DNA of 64,000 bases from Alistipes senegalensis (GTDB lineage Bacteria; Bacillota; Clostridia; Oscillospirales; Ruminococcaceae), in contig JAMPEF010000002.1 of NCBI GenBank assembly GCA_023665275.1, forward strand, positions 1-64,000, given 5' to 3'. Both the position numbers and the translations under genes were made by a program. Shown here in pieces: positions 42,435 through 49,697 of this stretch (position 1 is the first letter of the stretch; every line of letters starts with the position of its first letter). Under the pieces are notes generated by a model. The model worked only from the letters and a program-made list of their open reading frames with translations, was not told the origin of the DNA and did no database searches.

Positions 42435-42478
42435 AAGTCTCCGAGTATATGACAGGCGGTCAGTATACTCAAAGACTT
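42435..42478 (-). other. Long stem-loop 3' of the SpoIID-like gene
   Basis: On the minus strand AAGTCTTTGAGTATA-C-TGAC pairs with GTCATATACTCGGAGACTT across a 5-base loop: 19 base pairs with one bulged C and two U-G pairs that would be mismatches on the plus strand. It begins 14 bases after the stop of the SpoIID-like gene. A short T-run (ATTCGCATTTTT) comes only 8 bases later, so it is either a weak terminator or an mRNA-stabilising element. Confidence 0.6.
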
Positions 42479-42492
42479 AATATTCTTATTGA

Positions 42493-43827
42493 TTAATTAT
42501 ATGTAACATTAAATTTAGCTGATTTCAAATCAAGAAGTAGTTTAAGTTCATAGCCTTTTACGGATAACTGGTCATCTATGTTTACTTCAGTAACGTAACC
42601 TGTCTGTGAGGAGTAAAGAGGTTCAATCCAGTTTGACGGGTCTTCCGAAAGAACTATATTATATTCATTTTCGATAAGTCTTTTTACTTCCGTTGCCGGA
42701 TAATACATTACAGTGCCGTAATGCGGGTCATATTGTGCGTCGTAATCGCTTGGAACACTTATAAGATATGGAATATCTCCATAGAATATTTCACCACAAT
42801 TTGCGGTACAGCCACCCGTTGACGCTGAAAACATAGTCAGGGCGTAACTGCCGTTATAATAGAGTGCCTCACCGAGAACGTCCGTGCAGGCGTCAATGAC
42901 AACTTGTGGTGGGTCAGGCTTGCCGAGCAGGTCGGCGGAGTCGTCGCCGTGATATTTAAGGTAGGTATATACCGCTACAGCCTGTGCCTTTATTGCTTCA
43001 TAATTCATAGTACCGCCGATTTCCCTGTTGACAATCTGTGCCACGACGGAAACGGTATCTCCGGCAGGTTCGCCGTCTATGGTGAGTTCTTCGTAATCAG
43101 TCAGACCGGTATTCATTAAATAAGTGTTCGGGTAGTAATGCGCTAAAATATCCTGATAAGACCAACCGGCATATGTCGCATAGAAGTCCGCACCGTTCTG
43201 GCTCATACCGACGCCATGCCCCCAGCCATACGTAACAAAAGTAAATTCACCGGACATATTAGAAGTTGTTTTCTTTGAACTTGATACCGGTACTTCTCCG
43301 ACATGTCCGAATTTCATAATATCATCGCTTTTTTCACGCTTTACAGAAGTAACAGGGTTTCCGGTACGGAAAGAAGCTATCATATCCTGTTTAGCCTGTG
43401 CGTACTGTTCAACCGCATTATAATTTGAAAAATCTTCTTCATACGTATATTCCGGATATGAAAATTCATAGCTTACAGTTGAAAGACTTGCATCATATGA
43501 ACTTATAGAGGCTTTTTTTCTTGCCTGTGATTTTGAACTGTATGGGTCGGCAGGAGTTACAATAACAGGGGCTGGCTCTAAATCACCGGCGTTATTATCA
43601 GCCGGAACATCAACGGAATTTCCGGACGGCATTTCAACCGGATTATCCATAACGTTTTCATATGGTGTTTCCGAAGTAATTTCTGCCGGAATCTGTTCAT
43701 TTGCATACGGTACAGCCTGTAAATCTTCTTCACCTACTGCCCATGCAGACTGTCCGCATACCGTAACGGAACACATCACCAAAGCAGACAGAAAAGCCGT
43801 TATACTTCCTGATTTATTTTTCTTCAT
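42493..43827 (-). CDS. Secreted SpoIID/LytB-like protein with permuted domain order
   Basis: A 444-residue exported protein. The signal peptide is MKKNKSG...VCGQSAWAVG, followed by a Pro/Asp-rich linker (about 35-105). SpoIID proteins are lytic transglycosylases that strip glycan strands. Here the module GWGHGVGMSQNGADFYATYAG plus DILAHYYPNTYL (about 200-240), normally at the C-terminus, precedes the catalytic part: VNREIGG (the Glu) with EAIKAQAVAVYTY, then FSASTGGCTANCGEIF, IPYLISV and the closing beta domain ending DLKSAKFNVTY. The order is thus circularly permuted against Bacillus SpoIID. It follows two sortase genes on the same strand, 22 bases after the second. Confidence 0.85.
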   Translation of the reverse strand: MKKNKSGSITAFLSALVMCSVTVCGQSAWAVGEEDLQAVPYANEQIPAEITSETPYENVMDNPVEMPSGNSVDVPADNNAGDLEPAPVIVTPADPYSSKSQARKKASISSYDASLSTVSYEFSYPEYTYEEDFSNYNAVEQYAQAKQDMIASFRTGNPVTSVKREKSDDIMKFGHVGEVPVSSSKKTTSNMSGEFTFVTYGWGHGVGMSQNGADFYATYAGWSYQDILAHYYPNTYLMNTGLTDYEELTIDGEPAGDTVSVVAQIVNREIGGTMNYEAIKAQAVAVYTYLKYHGDDSADLLGKPDPPQVVIDACTDVLGEALYYNGSYALTMFSASTGGCTANCGEIFYGDIPYLISVPSDYDAQYDPHYGTVMYYPATEVKRLIENEYNIVLSEDPSNWIEPLYSSQTGYVTEVNIDDQLSVKGYELKLLLDLKSAKFNVTYN

Positions 43828-43849
43828 AATATTCTCCTTATATCATTGA

Positions 43850-44830
43850 TTATGTAGACTTCTGAATAGTTGAAAAACTGCTTGTTGATTCACCGTCTCT
43901 TAATCTTCTTGCAAGAATGATAAATCTTGTATTGTCCTCGTCGGCGTGACACGTGGAAAGTGTCAGAAGTTTATCACCATATTTTATATCAACGCCGGTA
44001 TCAAGTAACTGGTCACGCTTTATTCTGTTTACGTAATAATCGAAGTCTTCTTGTGTGTCAAGTTCCTCCATATCCCAGTAACGAAAATCAGTATCAGCAT
44101 TTCCGCTTGTTATGCAGAAAGAAACTATAACATATTCATAACTCTTATAGATAGAATCAAGATATACAAAAGGATTGCTCCAATAATAACTTGTATCTTT
44201 ATAGAGACGTAAATTTCCGAACTGTGAACCGTTAAGCATATTATGACCGTAAATAACTATGTTTTCTGACTGGAGACCCTCAACAGCACCGAAATTATCA
44301 CGGCAATCCATGTATATATTGCCCTCAAAAAGATATTTTCTGTCAATATCATGATGGAGATAAAATTCATTATATTCTATATATTGGTCGCCGTAACCTG
44401 TGCCGGGAGTTATATCACCAGGGTCAATAAGAAGCGGATAATTTACTTGTGTATTGTTTATTCTTAGCCAGCCTACTACATCGTCATTACGTTTCACGAG
44501 ATTTTCATAACTTCTGTCCATGCCTTCATTATTCGGAACATATTCATATACAGGAAGACTCAGCTTGTCATAAATAGTTTTCGGTTTGGTTTGTCCTTTC
44601 GGGGAATATTTCTTGTTTGCGTTGATATAGCCGTATACATCGTCATAATAGTATTCACCGTCGTCCTGTTCCGGCTGTTCTTCTTCCTGCTCCGGTTTGT
44701 TTTCATCTTCAAGGGAGCTTTCCGGATTGAAAATTTCTTCTTCTTTCTGCCTCAACATAAGTACAGAGGCGGATATTGACACCACTGCCACACAAGCCGA
44801 CGCTATTGAAATAATTTTTGATGCTTTCAT
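43850..44830 (-). CDS. srtB: Class B sortase
   Basis: A 326-residue membrane-anchored transpeptidase that attaches surface proteins to peptidoglycan. One N-terminal transmembrane helix (about 5-24) is followed by a very acidic linker (about 30-75) and the sortase domain (about 100-315). The catalytic His is in VIYGHNM, the Cys in LLTLSTCHADEDNTRFIILARR, with the following Arg completing the triad. The extra N-terminal helices of class B enzymes are present. I start at ATG 44830, ten bases after AAGGAG; an ATG at 44851 lies before that site. It stands between another class B sortase and the SpoIID-like gene. No substrate with a sorting signal is in the window. Confidence 0.93.
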   Translation of the reverse strand: MKASKIISIASACVAVVSISASVLMLRQKEEEIFNPESSLEDENKPEQEEEQPEQDDGEYYYDDVYGYINANKKYSPKGQTKPKTIYDKLSLPVYEYVPNNEGMDRSYENLVKRNDDVVGWLRINNTQVNYPLLIDPGDITPGTGYGDQYIEYNEFYLHHDIDRKYLFEGNIYMDCRDNFGAVEGLQSENIVIYGHNMLNGSQFGNLRLYKDTSYYWSNPFVYLDSIYKSYEYVIVSFCITSGNADTDFRYWDMEELDTQEDFDYYVNRIKRDQLLDTGVDIKYGDKLLTLSTCHADEDNTRFIILARRLRDGESTSSFSTIQKST

Positions 44831-44847
44831 AAACGTTTCACTCCTTA

Positions 44848-46455
44848 TCAACCGTACGGGATAAACTCTGCGTCCGGATTATATCTTTCATTAGGTTTCT
44901 GCTGATAATATATTGACGGCCATTTTATATTGGTATTCTGTATGCTTTTTTCCGTACCCTGAAGGGCGTCCTCACTATCACGGAGAAGTCTTCCCATTAC
45001 AATAAGTCTTCCACGGTCGCCAAGAATGGGATTACACGTTGAGAGTGTAAGAATTTTATCACCATATTTTACGTCAACATCATTGAGCGTGAGGCTTCTT
45101 TTCTTTGCCTCGTTCACGAAATTATAGAAATCTTCTTCATTGTCAAAATCGAATTTGTTCCAGCAGTCATAAGCCGTTTCCGATTCGTCCATAGCGTCAA
45201 GAATAAAATAAGCAAATATCTTATAGGTGTAACATTCATAATTGGAGTTGAGATATATAACAGGATGCTGAGTATAATAATTATAGTTATGCTGATAGTA
45301 TTTAAGACTGCCGAACATTGTATCATTACCCATATTATGACCGTATATAACAAGATTATCTGAATTTTCCACAGAAAGCTTGTTGTCAACTACTCTGTCG
45401 AAATTGTTTCTATAATCAAGGAAAAGTTCTCCGGCTCTTGAGGTATCACCGTTAATGTTCTGGTTAAGATATTTTTCATTGTCGCCGGACTGCATGACCG
45501 GATTAGCTACCGGAGTATCGGGAATAGTAATATAACCGACCACATCGGGATTCATGTCAAGAAGTTTTTTAGCACCATCAAGTAGACTGTATTCCCGTTC
45601 ATAATCCGGTTCATAGATTGTGGCGACGTTCTGTGCGGGTTTCGGCGGGTGATATGGTTCATATATATTTGCTATTTCCTGATGAAGATTTTTACTTTTT
45701 CCAAGGTCAATATAATAATCTCCCACCATATAACCACATACAACTATTGCGATTATCGAACACATAAAAACAACTTTCCGGATTTTTTCAGGTATCGGGT
45801 CTTGTTTTTTCGGGAAAAGGTCAAGAAACTTTTCCTTAAATGACTTTTTCTTTTTAACCTCCGGAAGCCTTTTTTCCGGTTGTTTTTTAACAGGCTTACG
45901 CTCCGGAGAATTTTTTTTAATATTTTCCGTATGCTTCGGTGATTCGTGTTCAGTATGATTTTCAACACGGACTATTTTTTTAACAGGTTTTCTGACCTCT
46001 GCCACCGGATTTTCCGCCACTGCCTGACGTACTACACTTGCTGAAACCTTTCTTTCCGGCGTATTATATACAATAGTATTGCTTTTTGCACCTCCGGAAG
46101 TTGTATTTATTTCTTCAGTGACGGCTTTTTTCTGCTGATTCAGTTCAGTGACTTTTTTTCCTACTGTAATCTGTTCAACAAGTTCTTCGGGGTCATTTTC
46201 CGGCGGAACTATTTTTTTCGTAGTTTTTTTTATAACTGGTTCTGCCTTTTTCGGTTCTGCTGAAATACTGTTCAGAATTTTTTCAATATCATCATTATGT
46301 GAACGTTTTTCAAGAACTGAATTAATTTCGTCTTCCCAGCCTAAAGACTTGTTTTCCGGTTTCAGCTTACTGTCTACCGAATTAAGAATTTCATTCAGTT
46401 TATTCTCTCTGTCCTGAATCTCTTCAGGTATAATATCGTTAAAATTATCTTTCAT
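44848..46455 (-). CDS. srtB: Class B sortase with a long disordered cytoplasmic extension
   Basis: A 535-residue sortase. About 220 residues precede the transmembrane helix (about 229-248; VVFMCSIIAIVVCGYMVGDYY) and should be cytoplasmic; they are rich in Lys, Glu, Pro and Val and look unstructured. The sortase domain (about 285-505) has the His in VIYGHNM, the Cys in ILTLSTCNPILGDRGRLIVMGRL and the Arg after it. Ordinary class B sortases are 230-260 residues, so the extension is remarkable and might be a phosphorylation or protein-interaction region. It leads the operon of two sortases and the SpoIID-like gene, behind the promoter at 46505. Confidence 0.92.
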   Translation of the reverse strand: MKDNFNDIIPEEIQDRENKLNEILNSVDSKLKPENKSLGWEDEINSVLEKRSHNDDIEKILNSISAEPKKAEPVIKKTTKKIVPPENDPEELVEQITVGKKVTELNQQKKAVTEEINTTSGGAKSNTIVYNTPERKVSASVVRQAVAENPVAEVRKPVKKIVRVENHTEHESPKHTENIKKNSPERKPVKKQPEKRLPEVKKKKSFKEKFLDLFPKKQDPIPEKIRKVVFMCSIIAIVVCGYMVGDYYIDLGKSKNLHQEIANIYEPYHPPKPAQNVATIYEPDYEREYSLLDGAKKLLDMNPDVVGYITIPDTPVANPVMQSGDNEKYLNQNINGDTSRAGELFLDYRNNFDRVVDNKLSVENSDNLVIYGHNMGNDTMFGSLKYYQHNYNYYTQHPVIYLNSNYECYTYKIFAYFILDAMDESETAYDCWNKFDFDNEEDFYNFVNEAKKRSLTLNDVDVKYGDKILTLSTCNPILGDRGRLIVMGRLLRDSEDALQGTEKSIQNTNIKWPSIYYQQKPNERYNPDAEFIPYG

Positions 46456-46504
46456 CAGCCATAATCCTCCACCGGCAATAAATGTATTCTTATTGTTAAT
46501 ATAT

Positions 46505-46534
46505 ATTTTACTGCAAATTAACCCATCTTGTCAA
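46505..46534 (-). promoter_or_regulatory. Promoter of the sortase operon
   Basis: On the minus strand a consensus TTGACA (46529-46534), an 18-base spacer and TAAAAT (46505-46510), about 50 bases before the start at 46455, which has GGAGG nearby. Confidence 0.7.
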
Positions 46535-46590
46535 GATTATTGAAATAACATTCAGTACAATAACCATTCATGCATAACCGGATATGCGTT

Positions 46591-46611
46591 TTTTGTTTAT
46601 TTTAAACAAAA
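46591..46611. repeat. AT-rich perfect inverted repeat between thiI and the sortase operon
   Basis: TTTTGTTTA and TAAACAAAA form 9-bp arms around TTT. It might weakly terminate thiI transcription but is not followed by a T-tract on the minus strand. It could equally be an operator. Confidence 0.45.
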
Positions 46612-46662
46612 GCATTGTACGCAAACCGATTTATTATCACATATTTCACACATTATGAACAC

Positions 46663-47841
46663 TTATTCAGTATAATTGAAAGTTTTCAGTTCAGTATTTT
46701 CAACAGCTTTCTGTATAAGCGGTTCAAAATCAAAATTGTTCTGTGCCTTTTCGACGTCGGAAAGTAAAGGTCTTACTTTCGGGTGTCGTGGCGTGAATAC
46801 TGTACAGCAATCTTCATACGGGAGTACAGATGTTTCAAAAGTATCAATTTTACGTGCTATATCAATAATTTCTGTCTTATCCATGCCAACAAGCGGACGG
46901 AATACCGGTATTCTGCACACCGCATCTGTACAGGCTATAGCAGACATGGTTTGACTGGCAACTTGTCCGACGCTCTCACCGGTAATAAGTGCTAAACATT
47001 TTTCCTTTTCGCATATTCTCTGTGCGATTTCCATCATGATACGACGCATTATAACAGTAAAATATTCCTCCGGACAGTTGTCTTTAATAGCCTCCTGAAT
47101 TTCCGTGAACGGCACACAGAAAAATGCTATTCCGCCGCAATAGTCGGTGAGCTTTTCGCATAGCTGCTCTACTTTCATTAAAGCCCTGTCGGAAGTATAC
47201 GGCGGACTTACATAATGTATAGCCGAAATATGTACACCTCTTTTTGCCATCATGTAGCCGGCAACCGGACTGTCTATACCGCCTGAAAGTAACAACATAG
47301 CCTTTCCGCTACTACCCACGGGCAGACCACCTGCTCCCTTTATGTTTTCGGCGTGAACGTAAGCATTTGTGTCACGGATTTCAACAGTGACTGTCACTTC
47401 CGGATTTTTCACGTCAACTGTTAAATTTGGAAATTTTTCAAGGAGTATTCCACCAAGCTCCGCACAGATTTCAGGGGATTTCATATAAAATGCCTTGTCT
47501 GAACGCTTTGCGTTTACCTTGAAAGTTTTCGCACTGCTGAGAATGTCATTCAGGTATTCAAGGCTTTTTGATGTTATATCGCTGAAATCCTTTTCACATA
47601 CACAAGCACGACACAGGGCGGCTATACCGAAAATTTTTCCTATACGGCTTGTTACCTCGTCCAAATCTATAGTTTCATCAAGCGGTGCTATATATGTAGT
47701 AGACTGTGCGGACGTAATTTTAAAGCGTCCGAGGCTCTTAAGACGGCGTTTTATGTTTTTTGTAAGCATATCCTCAAAAGACTTTTTATTCAGTCCCTTG
47801 AGAACCATTTCACCATATTTTACAAGTACAATTTCTTTCAT
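46663..47841 (-). CDS. thiI: ThiI, tRNA 4-thiouridine sulfurtransferase
   Basis: A 392-residue enzyme that activates U8 of tRNA with ATP and inserts sulfur. A ferredoxin-like N-terminal domain and a THUMP domain (about 60-165) come before the PP-loop ATPase domain starting at LLLSGGIDSPVAGYMM (about residue 180). No C-terminal rhodanese domain is present, as in the Bacillus form that takes sulfur directly from a partner cysteine desulfurase; that partner is two genes upstream. The start ATG 47841 lies one base after the preceding stop, and its ribosome-binding site AGGAGAG is inside the last codons of that gene. Overlapping upstream ATG at 47880 is not used. Confidence 0.96.
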   Translation of the reverse strand: MKEIVLVKYGEMVLKGLNKKSFEDMLTKNIKRRLKSLGRFKITSAQSTTYIAPLDETIDLDEVTSRIGKIFGIAALCRACVCEKDFSDITSKSLEYLNDILSSAKTFKVNAKRSDKAFYMKSPEICAELGGILLEKFPNLTVDVKNPEVTVTVEIRDTNAYVHAENIKGAGGLPVGSSGKAMLLLSGGIDSPVAGYMMAKRGVHISAIHYVSPPYTSDRALMKVEQLCEKLTDYCGGIAFFCVPFTEIQEAIKDNCPEEYFTVIMRRIMMEIAQRICEKEKCLALITGESVGQVASQTMSAIACTDAVCRIPVFRPLVGMDKTEIIDIARKIDTFETSVLPYEDCCTVFTPRHPKVRPLLSDVEKAQNNFDFEPLIQKAVENTELKTFNYTE

Positions 47842-47842
47842 T

Positions 47843-48364
47843 TCAATCTCTCCTAATATAATTTTCAATTTCTCTTGCATTTGTCAAATCAATGCATATT
47901 CCTGCATTCCAGTCCGCAAGCATAAGCGGAGCAGTATTACCGAGAACAGTAAGTATCTTCTGCCACGTATGACAATTTTCAGGAACGATATACATTCCAA
48001 GCCACATAGCACTTATTACGTCGCTTTCGTCTTTCTCCCAAAATACAGCCGTATCATTATCAATTCCCCTTGAAAAAACAGGAGGGCTGTTCTCTATCCA
48101 GCACAGGTATTCAGATGTAACTTCATCAAATTCGGGCAGAAAATCAAGAACTTCTGAAATTTTTTCATGACTGATTTTCGCTTCATGTATCAAATGCGGA
48201 CTTTCATTTCTTATATACATATCTGAAAAGCCATATTCTTCATTATGTTTTTCTGTAAGCCCGAATATTTCACCAATTTGTTTCAGAAAGAATTTTTCTG
48301 CACTAAGCGGAAGAATTTCTATCTGACGATAATCGTCTTCATGAAAATAAACACTCCGTTTCAT
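47843..48364 (-). CDS. Unknown protein between cysteine desulfurase and ThiI
   Basis: A 173-residue soluble protein that I do not recognise. It begins MKRSVYFHEDDYRQIEILPLSAEKFF and is acidic and Trp/Glu-rich; there is no Cys pair or known motif. Its middle (SEYLCWIENSPPVFSRGIDNDTAVFWEKDES) and the LADWN...IDLTNAREIENYI end look like an alpha/beta domain. GAGGTTG lies upstream of the ATG, 4 bases after the desulfurase stop, and its stop is one base before thiI. The tight coupling suggests a helper in tRNA thiolation or simple co-expression; the sequence alone does not say. Confidence 0.7.
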   Translation of the reverse strand: MKRSVYFHEDDYRQIEILPLSAEKFFLKQIGEIFGLTEKHNEEYGFSDMYIRNESPHLIHEAKISHEKISEVLDFLPEFDEVTSEYLCWIENSPPVFSRGIDNDTAVFWEKDESDVISAMWLGMYIVPENCHTWQKILTVLGNTAPLMLADWNAGICIDLTNAREIENYIRRD

Positions 48365-48368
48365 AAAA

Positions 48369-49496
48369 TCAACCTCTTATTTTTTCCATTCCCTCACGGA
48401 GAGTTTCCGCAAAAAAATCAAGTTCTTCTGTGGTTGTATCGGCTGTCATGCTGATACGTAAAGCACTGTCGGCATTTTTTCCGGTTATTCCGAACTGTTC
48501 CAATACACCGCTTTGTTGTCCTTTTGAACACGCCGAACCACTGGAAATATATATTTCCCGTTGTTCCATGAAATGTAACATTATTTCTGAACGTTTTCCG
48601 GCGGAAATATTCACGACGTATGGTGACGCATCTTCCGGAGAATTTATTGATATTCCGTCGATTTCTGACAGTTTTTCAAGCAGATGTCTTTTAAGTCCGG
48701 TAACTTTTTCATAGCGTTCATTTATGGTCGGTGAGTACTTTTCGACAGCTGAACCGAATGCAGAAATCAACGGTACACTTTCAGTACCAGAACGGATTCC
48801 CTTTTCCTGATGACCGCCAGTGACAATGGGTACTACACGGACGCCTTTTTTTATGTATAAAGCACCGACACCCTTTACGGCATGAATTTTGTGTCCGCTT
48901 AAAGAAATCATATCCGCATTGAGTAACTTTACACGCACCGGAATTTTCATATAAGCCTGTACGCAGTCACAATGCGTAATTATTTCCGGATAGCGTTTTT
49001 TCACTGCCTTGAAAATATCCCAGACAGGCAATATATGACCGGTTTCATTATTGACAAACATAATACTTATAATACAGGTTTTTTTGTCACAGGCGTTGAC
49101 GAAATCTTCAACGTAAAAATTTCCGTCGGTACGTGGACTTATCCGGACAGCCTCAAAGCCTTGTTTTTCAAGTGCCTTGACCGTCTCTTCAACGGAGGGG
49201 TGTTCCACAGCGGAAATAATTATTTTATTTTTTCGTTTTCCGTAAGCTCCCATAGCTCCACGGATTGCAAGGTTATTACTTTCCGTTGCTCCAGACGTAA
49301 AATATATCTCTCCGGTGTCCGCACCTATAGAACCGGCTATTATTTTTCTTGCCCTGTCAACCGTAAGCTGTGCATTAAGTCCGACACGGTGCAGTGATGA
49401 CGGATTACCGAAATTTTGCGTCAACGCCTCCATCACCGCCGATACAGATTCCGGACATGGTTTAGTAGTTGCAGCATTATCAAGATAAACTGACAT
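48369..49496 (-). CDS. iscS: Cysteine desulfurase (NifS/IscS family)
   Basis: A 375-residue pyridoxal-phosphate enzyme that takes sulfur from cysteine. YLDNAATTKPCPES opens the protein, the PLP-binding Lys is in LSGHKIHAVKGVGALYI (about residue 200), and the catalytic Cys is in SSGSACSKGQQSGVLEQFG (about 323). The short loop around the Cys matches the group I NifS-like enzymes. It heads an operon with an unknown gene and thiI, so it is probably the sulfur donor for 4-thiouridine (the NifZ role in Bacillus) rather than the Fe-S cluster enzyme. AAAGGA lies upstream; an extended -10 is at 49539. Confidence 0.95.
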   Translation of the reverse strand: MSVYLDNAATTKPCPESVSAVMEALTQNFGNPSSLHRVGLNAQLTVDRARKIIAGSIGADTGEIYFTSGATESNNLAIRGAMGAYGKRKNKIIISAVEHPSVEETVKALEKQGFEAVRISPRTDGNFYVEDFVNACDKKTCIISIMFVNNETGHILPVWDIFKAVKKRYPEIITHCDCVQAYMKIPVRVKLLNADMISLSGHKIHAVKGVGALYIKKGVRVVPIVTGGHQEKGIRSGTESVPLISAFGSAVEKYSPTINERYEKVTGLKRHLLEKLSEIDGISINSPEDASPYVVNISAGKRSEIMLHFMEQREIYISSGSACSKGQQSGVLEQFGITGKNADSALRISMTADTTTEELDFFAETLREGMEKIRG

Positions 49497-49538
49497 TTTT
49501 TCAGTCCTTTCATATGTAATATTTTATGCGTAATATTA

Positions 49539-49547
49539 ATTATACCA
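49539..49547 (-). promoter_or_regulatory. Extended -10 promoter of the iscS-thiI operon
   Basis: On the minus strand TGG directly before TATAAT (49539-49544) forms an extended -10 box; the -35 region is poor. It is about 40 bases before the start at 49496. Confidence 0.55.
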
Positions 49548-49697
49548 CAAATCCGGAAAGATTGCCACATAATTTTTATATTTTCCTTAATTTATTTATT
49601 CTGTATTAATTTTTTTGAAAAAAGTACTTTTATTTTTACTTCAAATATGTTATAATTAGTTTATGTTAAACTTTCCAGCATCGGAGGAAATATTAAA

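Larger units (their letters stand above)
42132..42492. other. 361-base gene-free stretch between rsmH and the SpoIID-like gene
   Basis: It contains the rsmH leader and promoter (42244-42272), a hairpin touching the rsmH ribosome-binding site (42143-42172) and the 19-bp stem-loop after the SpoIID-like gene (42435-42478). The AT-rich remainder (about 42273-42430) shows nothing I can name. mraZ, which usually stands here in Firmicutes, is absent. Confidence 0.6.

Noticed and set aside
46591-46611. AT-rich palindrome as a thiI terminator
   Set aside because: The stem is pure A/T apart from one pair per arm and no T-tract follows on the minus strand; kept only as a repeat.
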